DNA from: JAMXLO01 sp963719805
Lineage (GTDB): Bacteria > Pseudomonadota > Alphaproteobacteria > Acetobacterales > Acetobacteraceae
Reading direction: 5' to 3'
DNA: 64,000 nt
Assembly (NCBI GenBank): GCA_963719805.1
Contig: CAVRDF010000008.1
Location: 1,054,001 to 1,118,000, forward strand
The notes below the pieces were generated by a model. That model was not told where the DNA came from and made no database searches. It was given only the letters and a program-made list of their open reading frames with translations. Positions within the stretch are counted from its first letter, which is position 1. The number at the start of each line of letters is the position of its first letter. The position numbers and the translations under genes were made by a program. Below, one piece after another: positions 19,117-28,640 of this stretch.

Positions 19117-19719
19117 GTGCCCAGTAGTTCTGCGTTGACAAATGGCCATCAACCGCCAACGACACTCGAACTGACCATGAGCGATGATGCGCTAGTGACC
19201 TTTGGCCAGCCCGTTGGTTCGGATGGACTAGCGTTCCACGATATTGGATATATGCCGGTGAACGCGATGACCGTCGCTGGGAACATTCCAGGGGTCACCG
19301 CGAGACTTTCCAATGGAACATTGGATGGTGTGTTCGTCCAGTACGTTGGCGATGGGGTGCAACACTTCTCCAACGGGTTACCGACAACGGCCTACTATAC
19401 GAGCCTGCATTACGAGCTTATCGGCTATACAGGAACCGCCACGTTCGATCACGCAGCGGACGGCACACCGACCGTCACCGGGCCAATCCATGAATTCGTG
19501 CTGGCGCAGGGAGACCTACTCTCAGGCCAACTCGCGTTCAATGCCAGTGGAGGCGTTGGGGGAGAAATGGACGTGTCGATGCAGGTCGGCGGCCACAGAG
19601 TCGGTTCAATGGATATCTCGGTGCAACATTCAACAATGGACATTAGTTATACGGCGACGGGCCTCAAGCTGAGTAATGGTGAGCTGGTCGGATCGTTCGT
19701 CCCATTGCACACGGGTTGA
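19117..19719 (+). CDS. Hypothetical beta-rich protein
   Basis: A 200-residue product rich in Gly, Thr, Val and Ser with regular alternation that suggests an all-beta fold. No signal peptide is visible at the N terminus. The start codon is GTG 19117 after TAGGAG. Some features (TATFDHAADGTPTV, GELVGSFVPLHTG) recall secreted or surface beta-sandwich proteins, but I do not recognise a family. No operon partner; the next gene is convergent. Confidence 0.6.
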   Translation: MPSSSALTNGHQPPTTLELTMSDDALVTFGQPVGSDGLAFHDIGYMPVNAMTVAGNIPGVTARLSNGTLDGVFVQYVGDGVQHFSNGLPTTAYYTSLHYELIGYTGTATFDHAADGTPTVTGPIHEFVLAQGDLLSGQLAFNASGGVGGEMDVSMQVGGHRVGSMDISVQHSTMDISYTATGLKLSNGELVGSFVPLHTG

Positions 19720-19752
19720 CAGATACGACGGTTGTACGAGCTTGAGCGCGCC

Positions 19753-20268
19753 TTACGACTTCGCTTGAACGGTACCCCGAAGGCGGCGCTCATAGAGGCG
19801 GTGATCGGAAGTTGATGACTGATGTCCACAAGTTCTTATAGCCGCATCAAGAACGTAGTCGCATTCCCGGCGAGAGGCGCGGCGTGTTCCTCGCGCATTC
19901 TGAAACGGGCTCTTCAGTTTTCCGTCCGCCGGTCGGGCGGCCCTCAAAGTTCCGCCGCCTGAATTAGCTACTCCTGTGGTGGGCGGAAGACGCCGCTGAA
20001 TATCGTCGAGCTGTTCTTCGATGCGGTCCACCCGGCTAATGATCTGTGCGATCGCCAATTGCGCAGTACCCACCTGACGCCGCTGAATATCGTCGAGCCG
20101 TTCTTCGATGCGGTCCAGCCGGCTAATGATCTGTGCGATCGCCAATTGCGCAGTACCCACCTGCTGTTCCGTTCTTCCGGTTGGTTCCAACAGACGCCCG
20201 ACGCCAGAATCTATCCAGTGCAGCATCCGAACCAACACACCTTCAGGCCTGTCACTCATAACCGCCAC
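19753..20268 (-). CDS. Coiled-coil protein with 29-residue tandem duplication
   Basis: A 171-residue hypothetical protein. Residues ~36-93 consist of two nearly identical 29-residue units (QVGTAQLAIAQIISRLDRI, then EERLDDIQRR) with heptad spacing of Ile/Leu, so a coiled coil that may trimerise or dimerise is likely. The C-terminal half is basic and probably unstructured. No membrane segment. The function is unknown; the duplication is recent because the DNA copies differ at only a few positions. Confidence 0.55.
   Translation of the reverse strand: MAVMSDRPEGVLVRMLHWIDSGVGRLLEPTGRTEQQVGTAQLAIAQIISRLDRIEERLDDIQRRQVGTAQLAIAQIISRVDRIEEQLDDIQRRLPPTTGVANSGGGTLRAARPADGKLKSPFQNARGTRRASRRECDYVLDAAIRTCGHQSSTSDHRLYERRLRGTVQAKS
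19991..20164. repeat. Two-copy 87-bp direct tandem repeat
   Basis: Units 19991-20077 and 20078-20164 are in phase with the coding frame (29 codons) and differ at about three positions. Located inside the coiled-coil gene on the minus strand. Confidence 0.9.
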
Positions 20269-20289
20269 GTGACTGGTGCACAGCGACGC

Positions 20290-20692
20290 TTAACCGAGCG
20301 GGAGAGGAATCGCCCTCTGCCGGTCGATGTCTAGCAGGCGCCACCAGGTTGCCGGTAGAGCAGAACGAAGCCTATCGTTCACAAAAGGCGGCGAAACTGT
20401 AGCCATCTGGGCAAATGCCGGCCGAATTGGTTCTGAAATGGCTAAGCGCCGAATAAGTCCCTGTCTCTCTAGCGATTGGGGCTTGTCTAGCGAGCCCTGC
20501 GACGGCTGCACCTACCGGTGAACTCTTCAGGTTCACCCAGGCATCCAGCACATAGCCCGGCAGGGTTGTCCCGAGCGGCGAACTGATCCTGAGCCAATCG
20601 GCCTCTGCAAATGGCGTTTCGATCGATCGTGGCTGGTTTACGTCCAACGGCAGCAGTCCGCCGAACCTAACCGGGGCGGGTATTCTCTCCAT
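20290..20692 (-). pseudogene. Possible frameshifted hypothetical gene
   Basis: From ATG 20692 one frame reads GGLLPLDVNQPRSIETPFAEADW, then LGTTLPGYVLDAWVNLKSSPVG; from about 20470 a second frame continues LIRRLAISEPIRPAFAQM and ATWWRLLDIDRQRAIPLPLG to 20290. Both halves look protein-like, and joining them needs one frameshift near 20465. No domain recognised, so this is tentative. Confidence 0.3.
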
Positions 20693-20749
20693 CCACTTCT
20701 CGGCGGGACGGATCGATCAGGGCGCTTAACGCCGAATCCAACTTATAGG

Positions 20750-21112
20750 GACTTTCAAGCCTATCCTTTTAACTTTCACACCTCTTCGAGCTTGGATCTG
20801 GTAAGTGGACCGAGTGGTGTCCCGACTGGACAGTCGAATTCAACCGAGAGCGAGGCTGACTTCCAATTCAATCTGGGCGATCCCGCAAGCAATGGTGCAG
20901 CTAACACCGATTTGTCTCCCACGGCTTGCGATCAAACTGGGACGTGCATGTTCACTGGTAATTGGCAATTGGTTGGCGCGGTGGTTCCCGAGCCTGCATC
21001 GGCAGCACTGTTCGGAACGGGCTTGGCCGGCTTAGTGCTGTTCCGCCGTCGCAAGGCGACCAAGCGGCGTCGCCGCCGCATCGCGTTAGAGGGCAGCATG
21101 TGGCGGCGCTGA
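20750..21112 (+). pseudogene. C-terminal fragment of a PEP-CTERM exported protein
   Basis: An open frame without a credible start codon encodes FQFNLGDPASNG, then GTCMFTGNWQLVGAVVPEPASAALF and the hydrophobic/basic end GTGLAGLVLFRRRK: this is the PEP-CTERM sorting signal (VPEP motif, one transmembrane helix, Arg-rich tail) used by exosortase systems. The N-terminal signal peptide and most of the passenger domain are absent. Confidence 0.6.
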
Positions 21113-21419
21113 TCGCGAACCAGATACGTGCCGGCCGATTACTTCGACCACGGAGGCACCGAATGAACTCGACGCCAAGGGCGAACCCACACGCCGTTTT
21201 CCTAGCTCAAGCCTATCTGCTGGTTTGGGCAGGCACCATGCTGCACAAGGTCGTCGTTCAGTTATGGGCCAGATGGAGTTGGTTCGCAGCGACCGGCGCG
21301 GGCGATGATGGCTATGCAGGGCGCCGGCTGGCGCCCTTCTGCCTTCTGCCGAGCGCGCCTTGTCCCGGAAACTCGCCCATGTGACGCTGACGCCGACGGC
21401 GCCATCGGGGAGGGGTGCT
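21113..21419. other. Intergenic; one weak small ORF
   Basis: An ATG at 21163 with GGAGG seven bases upstream opens a 73-residue frame (MNSTPRANPHAVFLAQAYLL...) that overlaps the next gene's leader; it has one hydrophobic segment but no family signature. Confidence 0.3.
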
Positions 21420-21695
21420 ATGGTTGAGCAGTCTGACTGGCCTCGGGCAGAAATTGCAGCTGCACTCAAGGAGCGTGGATACTCGCAAGGTCGCCTATCT
21501 ATCGAAAATGGCTATGACTTGACCGCCGTGGGCAAGGCTTTGCAGCGGCCTTGGCCAGCGGTGGAGCGCATCATCGCTGATGCGCTGGGCGTGGACCCTG
21601 AAGTGATCTGGCCATCGCGATACGGCGACGCGGAGCGAGAAATTAAGCGGTGGCGTAAACGTCCATCTACGTCGATCGCTCGCAAGCAGCGGTGA
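21420..21695 (+). CDS. Nlp/Ner-family helix-turn-helix regulator
   Basis: A 91-residue DNA-binding protein: DWPRAEIAAALKERGYSQGRLSIENGY, then ALQRPWPAVERIIADALGV and PEVIWPSRY, the complete Ner/Nlp (SfsB-like) winged HTH signature first known from phage Mu Ner. A strong GGGGAGGGG site sits about five bases before ATG 21420, which decides the start over the longer reading from 21360. In phages these repress early promoters; free-standing chromosomal versions are common in alphaproteobacteria. No adjacent phage genes here. Confidence 0.8.
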   Translation: MVEQSDWPRAEIAAALKERGYSQGRLSIENGYDLTAVGKALQRPWPAVERIIADALGVDPEVIWPSRYGDAEREIKRWRKRPSTSIARKQR

Positions 21696-22289
21696 CGGCA
21701 ACTGCCACCGCGCCAGGTCTGCTTCCTGATGCACGGTAGACCTTCGTATCATGCCGGGGAGACAGAGGCCGCCGAGCAGGCTGGGGACTCTAACGGGCGG
21801 CGGTGAAAAGAAGTTGCACCAGGACGTTCACGTGCTCAATCGACGGTGGCCCCGTCACCGCCCTGGCTCGGGATGATCCAGGACGGCTCCGACGACGGAG
21901 AGGCGGTCCTCGACGAAGATACGGGGCAAAAGACCGCCGCGTGAAACTGCCCCTGTGGCGCTGCTACAGCGCCGGGCGTTACATCCACGTTGCGGTTCAC
22001 CGCACTTCGACCACAGACCGTCAAACAGCCCCACGTTCCATGAAGCAATCCCGCAGCAGCCGCACCGTCTCGATCGCTACATCAGCGAGCCGTTCCGGCG
22101 GCACGCGCTCTACCACGGTCGTCAGATGCCTTCGACCAAGCTGCCTACGACAACGCAGGGGTCCGCTCCGCTCGCGTTTACCAGTGGTGTCACCGAGGGT
22201 TTACCAGTCGTGTCACCGAGGTCAGCACCTCAACGCAGTCGGACTGCATCTGCGTTTTTGTTACGATATCGCGGATCATCGCATCAAAT
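21696..22289. other. Gene-free stretch with a 23-bp tandem repeat
   Basis: No credible gene. At 22176-22198 and 22199-22221 a 23-bp unit occurs twice in tandem with one mismatch; the first copy contains the odd palindrome GGTGTCACC. Confidence 0.6.
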
Positions 22290-23954
22290 TCAATTGTCGG
22301 TCCGCTTCAATAAATAATCAAGGCCGCCGACGCGGTACCACCGGTAACCATACGGCTCGAGTACGATATGATGTCTTCCCCTGCCGTCCGCATAGCTGTG
22401 ATTTTCTGATAGTAAATTGATCAGATTTCGCTCCTGTCCCTTGCCCGACGTTATGGCAAGCCGTATTTCCAGAGGTGCCGCCGCTAAGTTATGTATGACG
22501 ATTACCGCGTTGTTCCGCCAGTCGTAGCGTATCACCAGCACCTCCGAGGCACCGCTGGGCAGCACTTTATATGTGCCCCAGCCGATCTCCGGAACCTCCT
22601 TGCGCATCCGAATGATGCGCTCGGTCCAGTTGAGCTGCGAGTTTGGATCTCGCCTCTGCTGTGCAACATTAATTTGTCCAAACCCATATGGTCCGGTGCT
22701 GATTACCGGTAGCACTGGGTGGTCGTTTTTGGTGAAGCCCCCATGGGGCTCGGTTGACCATTGCATTGGTGTCCGAGCGCACTCTCGCTCGGGTAGCCGA
22801 AGGTCGTCACCCATGCCTATCTCGTCACCATAGCGGATAACCGGCGTGCCCGGCAGCGTCATCATCAAGCTATACGCAAGCTCTAGACGTCGCCTATCAC
22901 CTTGTAGCATCGGTGCAAGCCGCCGACGAATACCGCGTTGATAAAGCTGCATGTCCGGCGAAGGCCCGAACGCGTCGAAGACCACCTGTCGCTGCTTTGC
23001 GGTGAGACGTCCGAGATCGAGTTCGTCATGGTTGCGCAGGAATAGGCCCCATTGCGCGGTAGCCGGCAAATCGCCCGTGTCCTGCAGTGCCTTGGCCAAC
23101 GGGCGACAATCGGCGGCCGCAAGCGCATAAAACATGTTCTGGTTGACGTGGAAATTGAACATCATATGTAGCCGATCGCCGTCGTCGCCGAAGTAGTGGA
23201 TATCTGTGCGCGGCAACACGTTTGCTTCGGCCAGAATGATTGCATCGCCTTCCCGCCATTGTAGGAACTCCCGGAAACTACGAAGCATGTCATATTGCTC
23301 TTCGGCCCGCTTCTGCTCCGCGCCCTTCTTCGCAATCACAAATGGAACGGCATCCATTCGGAAGCCAGAGACGCCCAGCTGTAGCCAGAATCCCATGATC
23401 TTGAGAATTTCGGCTTGTACTTCCGGATTGGTGGTGTTGAGGTCCGGCTGGAAATCATAAAAGCGGTGAAAATACCACGACTTCGACACCTCATCACGGC
23501 TCCATGTGGACTTCTGCACTCCCGGGAAGACCACTCCTGCGTTTGCATGCTGCGGTTTGCGCTGTGACCACACATACCAATCGCGTCGAGGCGAATCCGT
23601 GTCACGCCTGGCCTGTTGGAACCAAGGATGCTTGTCCGAGGTGTGGTTGACTACTAAGTCGATTAAAACTCGTATGCCGCGCTGCTCGCAACCATGTGTA
23701 AATTCTACGAAGTCGCCCAATGTGCCGTAGCGCGGGTCAACGTTGTAGTAGTCGGTGATATCGTAGCCGCCGTCGCGTAATGACGAAGGCTGGAATGGCA
23801 TCAACCATATTGCTGTCACACCAAGACCGTGCAGGTAATCCAACCGCCTCATCAGCCCCTCGAAGTCCCCGACACCGTCGCCGTTGGCATCCATGTATGT
23901 GCCAACAGACAGACAGTAAATGATGGCGTTTTTGTACCAAAGGTCGTTGATCAA
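22290..23954 (-). CDS. GH13 alpha-amylase family enzyme, trehalose-synthase-like
   Basis: A 554-residue (beta/alpha)8 glycoside hydrolase family 13 protein. Conserved regions in order: DLVVNHTSDKHPWF (region I), GFRMDAVPF with the nucleophile Asp near 205 (region II), ILAEANVLP with the acid/base Glu (region III) and FLRNHDELDL with the third Asp (region IV). The LRDGGYDITDYYNVDP and FLRNHDE forms are those of trehalose synthase (maltose to trehalose isomerisation), without the maltokinase domain some TreS carry. Its ATG overlaps the stop of the upstream GH13 gene by four bases, so the two are translationally coupled. Trehalose would serve osmotic or desiccation tolerance, fitting the stress genes in the window, but substrate is inferred from motif similarity only. 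Confidence 0.85.
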   Translation of the reverse strand: MINDLWYKNAIIYCLSVGTYMDANGDGVGDFEGLMRRLDYLHGLGVTAIWLMPFQPSSLRDGGYDITDYYNVDPRYGTLGDFVEFTHGCEQRGIRVLIDLVVNHTSDKHPWFQQARRDTDSPRRDWYVWSQRKPQHANAGVVFPGVQKSTWSRDEVSKSWYFHRFYDFQPDLNTTNPEVQAEILKIMGFWLQLGVSGFRMDAVPFVIAKKGAEQKRAEEQYDMLRSFREFLQWREGDAIILAEANVLPRTDIHYFGDDGDRLHMMFNFHVNQNMFYALAAADCRPLAKALQDTGDLPATAQWGLFLRNHDELDLGRLTAKQRQVVFDAFGPSPDMQLYQRGIRRRLAPMLQGDRRRLELAYSLMMTLPGTPVIRYGDEIGMGDDLRLPERECARTPMQWSTEPHGGFTKNDHPVLPVISTGPYGFGQINVAQQRRDPNSQLNWTERIIRMRKEVPEIGWGTYKVLPSGASEVLVIRYDWRNNAVIVIHNLAAAPLEIRLAITSGKGQERNLINLLSENHSYADGRGRHHIVLEPYGYRWYRVGGLDYLLKRTDN

Positions 23955-25573
23955 GAGAGCTTCTTCCCGCTTAGCAGCAGCTTCAGAATGACCCCTTCTA
24001 ACGGACGTAAGCCGAATTGTGTCTGCACGCGTTCATCGTCGCGATCAAGATACGTCGAGAGCAGCACCACGGCATCGTCACCACTCGCTGGCAGGTCCAC
24101 TCGGCGCTGCTCTTGTGCGAAGTTCAGGACAATCAACAGATGCGTATTACTCTCTTGCCGCTTAAAGCGCAGAACGTTTTCATCGGCGTGAACTGCAACA
24201 ATACGGCCAACGGACAAAGCTGCCTCTTTCCGTCGCAAGGCTATCAGCCGTCGATACAAAGTGAGTATCGATTGCGGGTCCGCGGCAAGTGTTGCCACAT
24301 TGCGCGCCTCATAGTTGGCGTTTACCGGCAGCCAAGGAGTACCCGCGGTAAAGCCTGCATTAGGTGAGCCGTTCCATGGCATTGATGTCCGCGCCGGATC
24401 GCGTCCTGGGCTAAGGCCCGGCTCGTTCTTTTCCCACGAGTCCTGCGCACGATCGCGGGGGATTGGGACGTTCTCTAGCCCAAGTTCGTCTCCATAATAA
24501 ATCGTCGGCGTGCCTCGTAGTGTTAAAAGGAGCATTGCGGCAGTCCGCGCACTGAGCTCACCGACACGGGAGGCAATTCGCCTCTGATCATGATTGCCGA
24601 GCACCCAGCTGGGTGTTGCCTGTTTCGGCAACGCCGCCTCGTATTCCTGCACTATCCGAGCGATGTGAGCGGCATCCCATTCGGCGAAAATGAGCTGGAA
24701 GTTGAAAGGCAGGTGAGCGCCCTTCATGTCGTGTCCGTAATAGGCAACCAAATGTTCAATTGGCAGGTAGACCTCGCCAATAAGGACGCGACCCGGATAT
24801 GCATCGACAACGGCACGCATTTCCGCGACCACCTCGTGGACCTCTGGCCGATCAGCCGAGTAGCGCTGCAGCAGTCTGTCTATTCCCGGCTGATTCGGCC
24901 GCCAGGACGGGTTGGGCGGATTATCTCGAAATTGGTCATCCTTGATCAATAGCCACAGCACGTCGACCCGAAACCCGTCAACGCCCCGCTTCAGCCAGAA
25001 CTGCAGCACGTCGTACATCGCTGCGCGTACCCGCGGATTGCGCCAATTGAGATCAGGCTGTTCCTTGAGGAAGGCGTGATAGTAGTATTGGCCAGTGCAA
25101 GCGTCGTACTCCCACGCACTGCCGCCGAAATTTGCCAGCCAGTTATTCGGCGGGCCGCCATTTGCGGCGGGATCCCGCCACAGGTACCAGTCGCGCCGAG
25201 GATTGTCGCGCGAGGAACGACTTTCGAGGAACCACGGATGTTGCTCAGATGTGTGGTTCGGCACGAAGTCCAGTATCACCTTGAGGCCACACGCATGAGC
25301 CTCTTTCAGGAAATTATCGAAGTCGGTCAATGTTCCGAAAACTGAATCGATATCGCAGTAATCGCTAATATCGTATCCGCCATCAGCCATTGGCGATGGA
25401 TAGATTGGCGTTAACCAAATGGCGTCCACGCCGAGCCAGACCAGGTAGTTTAATCGACGGCGAATGCCCTCGAGATCGCCGACGCCATCGTCATTGCTAT
25501 CCAGGAAGGAGCGCGGGTAGACCTCATACACGATGCCGCGCTGCCACCAGGCTGTGTCGGACAGCGGCACCAT
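23951..25573 (-). CDS. GH13 alpha-glucosidase (oligo-1,6-glucosidase/AglA type)
   Basis: A 540-residue GH13 enzyme with all four conserved regions: DFVPNHTSEQHPWF, GFRVDVLWLL (nucleophile Asp near 205), LIGEVYLP (acid/base Glu) and VLGNHDQRRI. The start WWQRGIVYEVYPRSF is that of the alpha-glucosidase subfamily that hydrolyses maltose, sucrose or isomalto-oligosaccharides. Its ATG at 25573 overlaps the stop of the 92-residue ORF upstream, and its own stop overlaps the trehalose-synthase-like gene, forming a tight three-gene operon for alpha-glucan or trehalose turnover. Confidence 0.87.
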   Translation of the reverse strand: MVPLSDTAWWQRGIVYEVYPRSFLDSNDDGVGDLEGIRRRLNYLVWLGVDAIWLTPIYPSPMADGGYDISDYCDIDSVFGTLTDFDNFLKEAHACGLKVILDFVPNHTSEQHPWFLESRSSRDNPRRDWYLWRDPAANGGPPNNWLANFGGSAWEYDACTGQYYYHAFLKEQPDLNWRNPRVRAAMYDVLQFWLKRGVDGFRVDVLWLLIKDDQFRDNPPNPSWRPNQPGIDRLLQRYSADRPEVHEVVAEMRAVVDAYPGRVLIGEVYLPIEHLVAYYGHDMKGAHLPFNFQLIFAEWDAAHIARIVQEYEAALPKQATPSWVLGNHDQRRIASRVGELSARTAAMLLLTLRGTPTIYYGDELGLENVPIPRDRAQDSWEKNEPGLSPGRDPARTSMPWNGSPNAGFTAGTPWLPVNANYEARNVATLAADPQSILTLYRRLIALRRKEAALSVGRIVAVHADENVLRFKRQESNTHLLIVLNFAQEQRRVDLPASGDDAVVLLSTYLDRDDERVQTQFGLRPLEGVILKLLLSGKKLS

Positions 25574-25851
25574 CAGGCCGCGTTCGGACTGCGGCCCTTA
25601 ACGTCAACCACAGTCCTGCGGGCATTCCGAACCTGATCAGGATCGAATACCCGGGATCCTACTTTGATCCAGGGCAGCTGTCCCGAGTGAGAACGGCAGT
25701 CACCTATCGCCCGTTCGACAGCGCTTGCGAATGAGGGGATTATTTCAGCCGATTCATTTCGCCGGAAATCCCCGCTTCTCGGCCGGATCCCGTCCGGCAG
25801 CCAGATGAGAATGGCGGCGGTCACGTCGATGGCCTGCGCACACATCTGCAT
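25573..25851 (-). CDS. Small protein leading the GH13 operon
   Basis: A 92-residue product whose stop overlaps the ATG of the downstream alpha-glucosidase (TGATG), strong evidence that it is translated. The N terminus is mildly hydrophobic; the C-terminal part PWIKVGSRVFDPDQVRNARR looks like a small beta-hairpin/helix unit. No family recognised. A regulatory or accessory role in the operon is possible but unsupported. Confidence 0.5.
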   Translation of the reverse strand: MQMCAQAIDVTAAILIWLPDGIRPRSGDFRRNESAEIIPSFASAVERAIGDCRSHSGQLPWIKVGSRVFDPDQVRNARRTVVDVKGRSPNAA

Positions 25852-26175
25852 CCTCCGTATGTTCCGAACCGCCCATAAACAGTATCAACCGGCCAGGGTT
25901 TCTGGCACGAAAATCAGCGAATGCGATCGACGGGGCCATCCGAGCCTGTTGGAAAACGCATTTCGCGATAGTTTGTTTGACAGTCCGAGACTTTTGTCTG
26001 ACAGGTCGGAGGATCACAAATTCGTGGCCGACAAGCTCAGCTTGCCGCGACACAAGCGAACATCTTGAAAGTCCCCCAACTTCCCTGCTCGGGCAATGGC
26101 CGAGTGATCCCTACTGGCGTTGATGCCCGGCGAGACCGCCGTCCGTCTACGAAGAGAACCCTGCGTCGCGGATCA

Positions 26176-26655
26176 TCAGCTCGCAGCGGGCCACCGAAAT
26201 ATCGGCGGGGTCGCCTTGCCGTCGACTACTCTCACGATCGACCACTGCTTAATCGCCATCGGGACATTCAAGAGGCTGCCGGCATACTCGCCCGTATGGG
26301 TATTGACGTAGCCTTGCTCCGAATGCACGTGAACACAGATGAACGTGAGCCCTTCAGCAAGCGCGAGATCACCGGGTTCGCACGTGATGGGGGGCACAAG
26401 CTCCAGGTGGTCATACGATGCTCTGATCTCGGTGTCTGTCACCTCGCAAACCCTGAAAGAGTTGAAGTCTCCGGAGATGATCGCGGGCTTGCCCCAAAAT
26501 TGGGTAAGGCCGGGCTGGAGCAGGAGGAGGGCCGTCTGCCCCGGACTGAAGACCTTCACGCCCAGATACTCGGTCTTCTCGATGGCGATGCGGATAAGTC
26601 CGCCTGCCTGAGCCTCCTTAAAAGTCGTGGCACGCCCGAAAACTGCGACCTTCAT
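26176..26655 (-). CDS. Hypothetical soluble protein
   Basis: A 159-residue ORF starting MKVAVFGRATTFKEAQAGG. The sequence has strong strand/helix alternation (LGVKVFSPGQTALLLLQPGL; LALAEGLTFICVHVHSE), acidic composition and no membrane or signal segment. AGGA-like purines lie just upstream of ATG 26655 on the minus strand. It stands alone, upstream of and co-directional with the GH13 operon; I do not recognise a family. Confidence 0.55.
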   Translation of the reverse strand: MKVAVFGRATTFKEAQAGGLIRIAIEKTEYLGVKVFSPGQTALLLLQPGLTQFWGKPAIISGDFNSFRVCEVTDTEIRASYDHLELVPPITCEPGDLALAEGLTFICVHVHSEQGYVNTHTGEYAGSLLNVPMAIKQWSIVRVVDGKATPPIFRWPAAS

Positions 26656-27346
26656 CCGTGTGTCCTTCCTGGGCTCAGCACACTATTGGCACGGCTGCGT
26701 ACAACCTTGCTCGCTGACAGCACGGGGCATCGGCCGACGGTCCACATATGGCTTTTGCGCGGGCCCAGCGTCGTGCCGATGCATCCTTCGGCAATGGGAT
26801 TGCACTAGGGTAGGATGACGCGCACGGTAAGCGCGATCGACGATGCAAACCGGCTCAAGGAGCTAGCGTGGGCATCGCCGCAGCTGGCAGCACCCGCCAA
26901 TCTTTTGGCAGTCGAAGTTGAGCAGCTACCCGCTGGGCTGACGCCCACCCGGCGAGTGCCGCCACTGTGGGCGCCAGTTCGGGCTGCCGATCGTCGCCAA
27001 GTCGCTCAGCGAGTGACATCGCCACCACTACATCGTTAAGGGAGCCTAACCGCTTCAATAACTTCTTGCATAGCCGCAGATATTTTTCCGACGTTTATCC
27101 CTTAGCAGGGGTGCTAAAAAACTGCCTCCTCTTCGCCAATGGGATTGGAGTGGTGACGCGCTTGAGCATCCGCTCCGGATGAGTGCGACTGGTGGAGTGA
27201 ACCGCGCAATGGGCGAGAAACGCCAGCGGGCCGCCCGGCGGGCACCCTGGCGTGGAGTCCGTTTATACGGCGTATATCTGTCCTTTAGCGTCAACGCTTT
27301 CCTTCGGAACGAGACAGGGCCAGCACAGGCCCTGCCTCTGCCGTGA
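26656..27346. other. Mostly gene-free; one weak ORF and a hairpin
   Basis: The minus-strand ORF 26855-27058 (67 residues, TTG start) is protein-like in places but has no family match. At 27315-27334 CAGGGCC/GGCCCTG encloses AGCACA; it lies 13 bases beyond the stop of the minus-strand lipoprotein gene and may act as its terminator, although no T-run is present. Confidence 0.4.
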
Positions 27347-27592
27347 TTAGTAACCTGAGTAATAGCCTGGCGGACGCGGAGTAGTGGCAGCACCTACTGC
27401 GGCGCCGCCTAGCGCACCAGCACCAGCGCCGATGAGTGCACCTTTTCCGCCTCCAGCTAAACCACCGATGGCCGCTCCGCCTGCGCCACCGATAAGAGCG
27501 CCACTTGCCGCCCGATCACCCGGATTGTAGGGGCTGCCGCAACCAGCGAGGCACAATGTGGTGGCGACGACCAGAAGACTACGACGCATCAT
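27347..27592 (-). CDS. Glycine-zipper outer-membrane lipoprotein
   Basis: An 81-residue lipoprotein: signal peptide with lipobox CLAGC (Cys18), a short linker, then GGAGGAAIGGLAGGGKGALIGAGAGAL, a glycine-zipper membrane-insertion segment (YMGG/Rickettsia 17-kDa antigen-like fold), and a Pro/Tyr tail. AGGAGG lies about ten bases upstream of the start. Such proteins sit in the outer-membrane inner leaflet and affect envelope stability. Confidence 0.85.
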   Translation of the reverse strand: MMRRSLLVVATTLCLAGCGSPYNPGDRAASGALIGGAGGAAIGGLAGGGKGALIGAGAGALGGAAVGAATTPRPPGYYSGY

Positions 27593-28640
27593 CAGTATCC
27601 CTTCCTCCTATTAGTTTTGCCAAAACCTTCGCGGCACCTGTTCTCTCTCAACAATACCGGCCGCTCGAACGCAGACTCGGGTTCGCCGCGAGATTCGATC
27701 GATCCAGCCGTCAGGCAACTCAACGTGAAGCACCGACACGGCTAGCGTAGCGACAACGCATCACATCCGGCCAAAGTTGCAGCAGGACGGCTGCAGGTTT
27801 ATCCCCACAGATCTGCGCGTGCCGCTGATCGACACATATTGGAGCAACTGCCAAGCCAACGCTCGATGTGCAGTAAGGGACCTTGGAAGTCCGTTAAAAG
27901 TGGACTTCCGGCGAGGCCGTCTCTTGTGCGCGAGATCTGATTTCTACGTGCCGATGCGCTTTCTCAACCAACGGGTGATGCATCGCTTGGTGCTTCCAAC
28001 GAGTAGCCAACTGGCATGCTGTCCAATTCACCAGGGCAAACTGGAGAGCCATCTCGATTGGAAGCATGGCAAACGGGGAGCCGCCCAGATAGACCTGCCA
28101 GGAGTGCCGTGACGAACGCGATACTTCCCAACCAGACAATATGTGCGATCATGGCGCACGGTTCGTATCCGATGTCGCGGTGGCACTGCGCCCCGATTGC
28201 CTACATGCTCGAAAGTAAAGCTCGCAACTACGCAGAAATTGAAATCATCTGCGCTGGGATCGCGTTATGCGAGTAGCGGATCAACGGGACCACACAATAG
28301 GAGACGATGTGCTCTCTCGTCGCATCACCGTAGTTTGACAACTCCATATCTGCCTGGACTTTCTGATTCGTTGGGTGCCGTCTGGCTGAAAACGAGGATC
28401 GGGCGGGCCTAGGAACAGCGGCATTGGAATCCTCAGGGCTATGCTTGGAGTATTGACACGCGCAGGGTGGTCTCAACTCGTCAGCGGTGGCATTCGTCGG
28501 CTGCTGCCGCGCCAACCCGCTGTCTTGGCGATCGATCAAGAAGAGGCCTGGTCGGCCGAAACTGATAAATTCATTGACGCGTTGAAGTCAGGGGCAAATG
28601 ACGCAGACCGGCGCGACACGAGTGCACCCGAAAAAAGAAG
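27593..28640. other. Largely gene-free; contains an N-terminal gene fragment
   Basis: More than 1 kb without a complete gene. On the minus strand at about 28070-28152 the frame reads MIAHIVWLGSIAFVTALLAG, clearly related to the start of the gene at 30604-31614 (MIAHVVWLACVAFVTAAFAG), after which similarity stops; this is a paralog fragment. A perfect 8-bp hairpin GGAAGTCC/GGACTTCC lies at 27885-27909. Confidence 0.5.
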
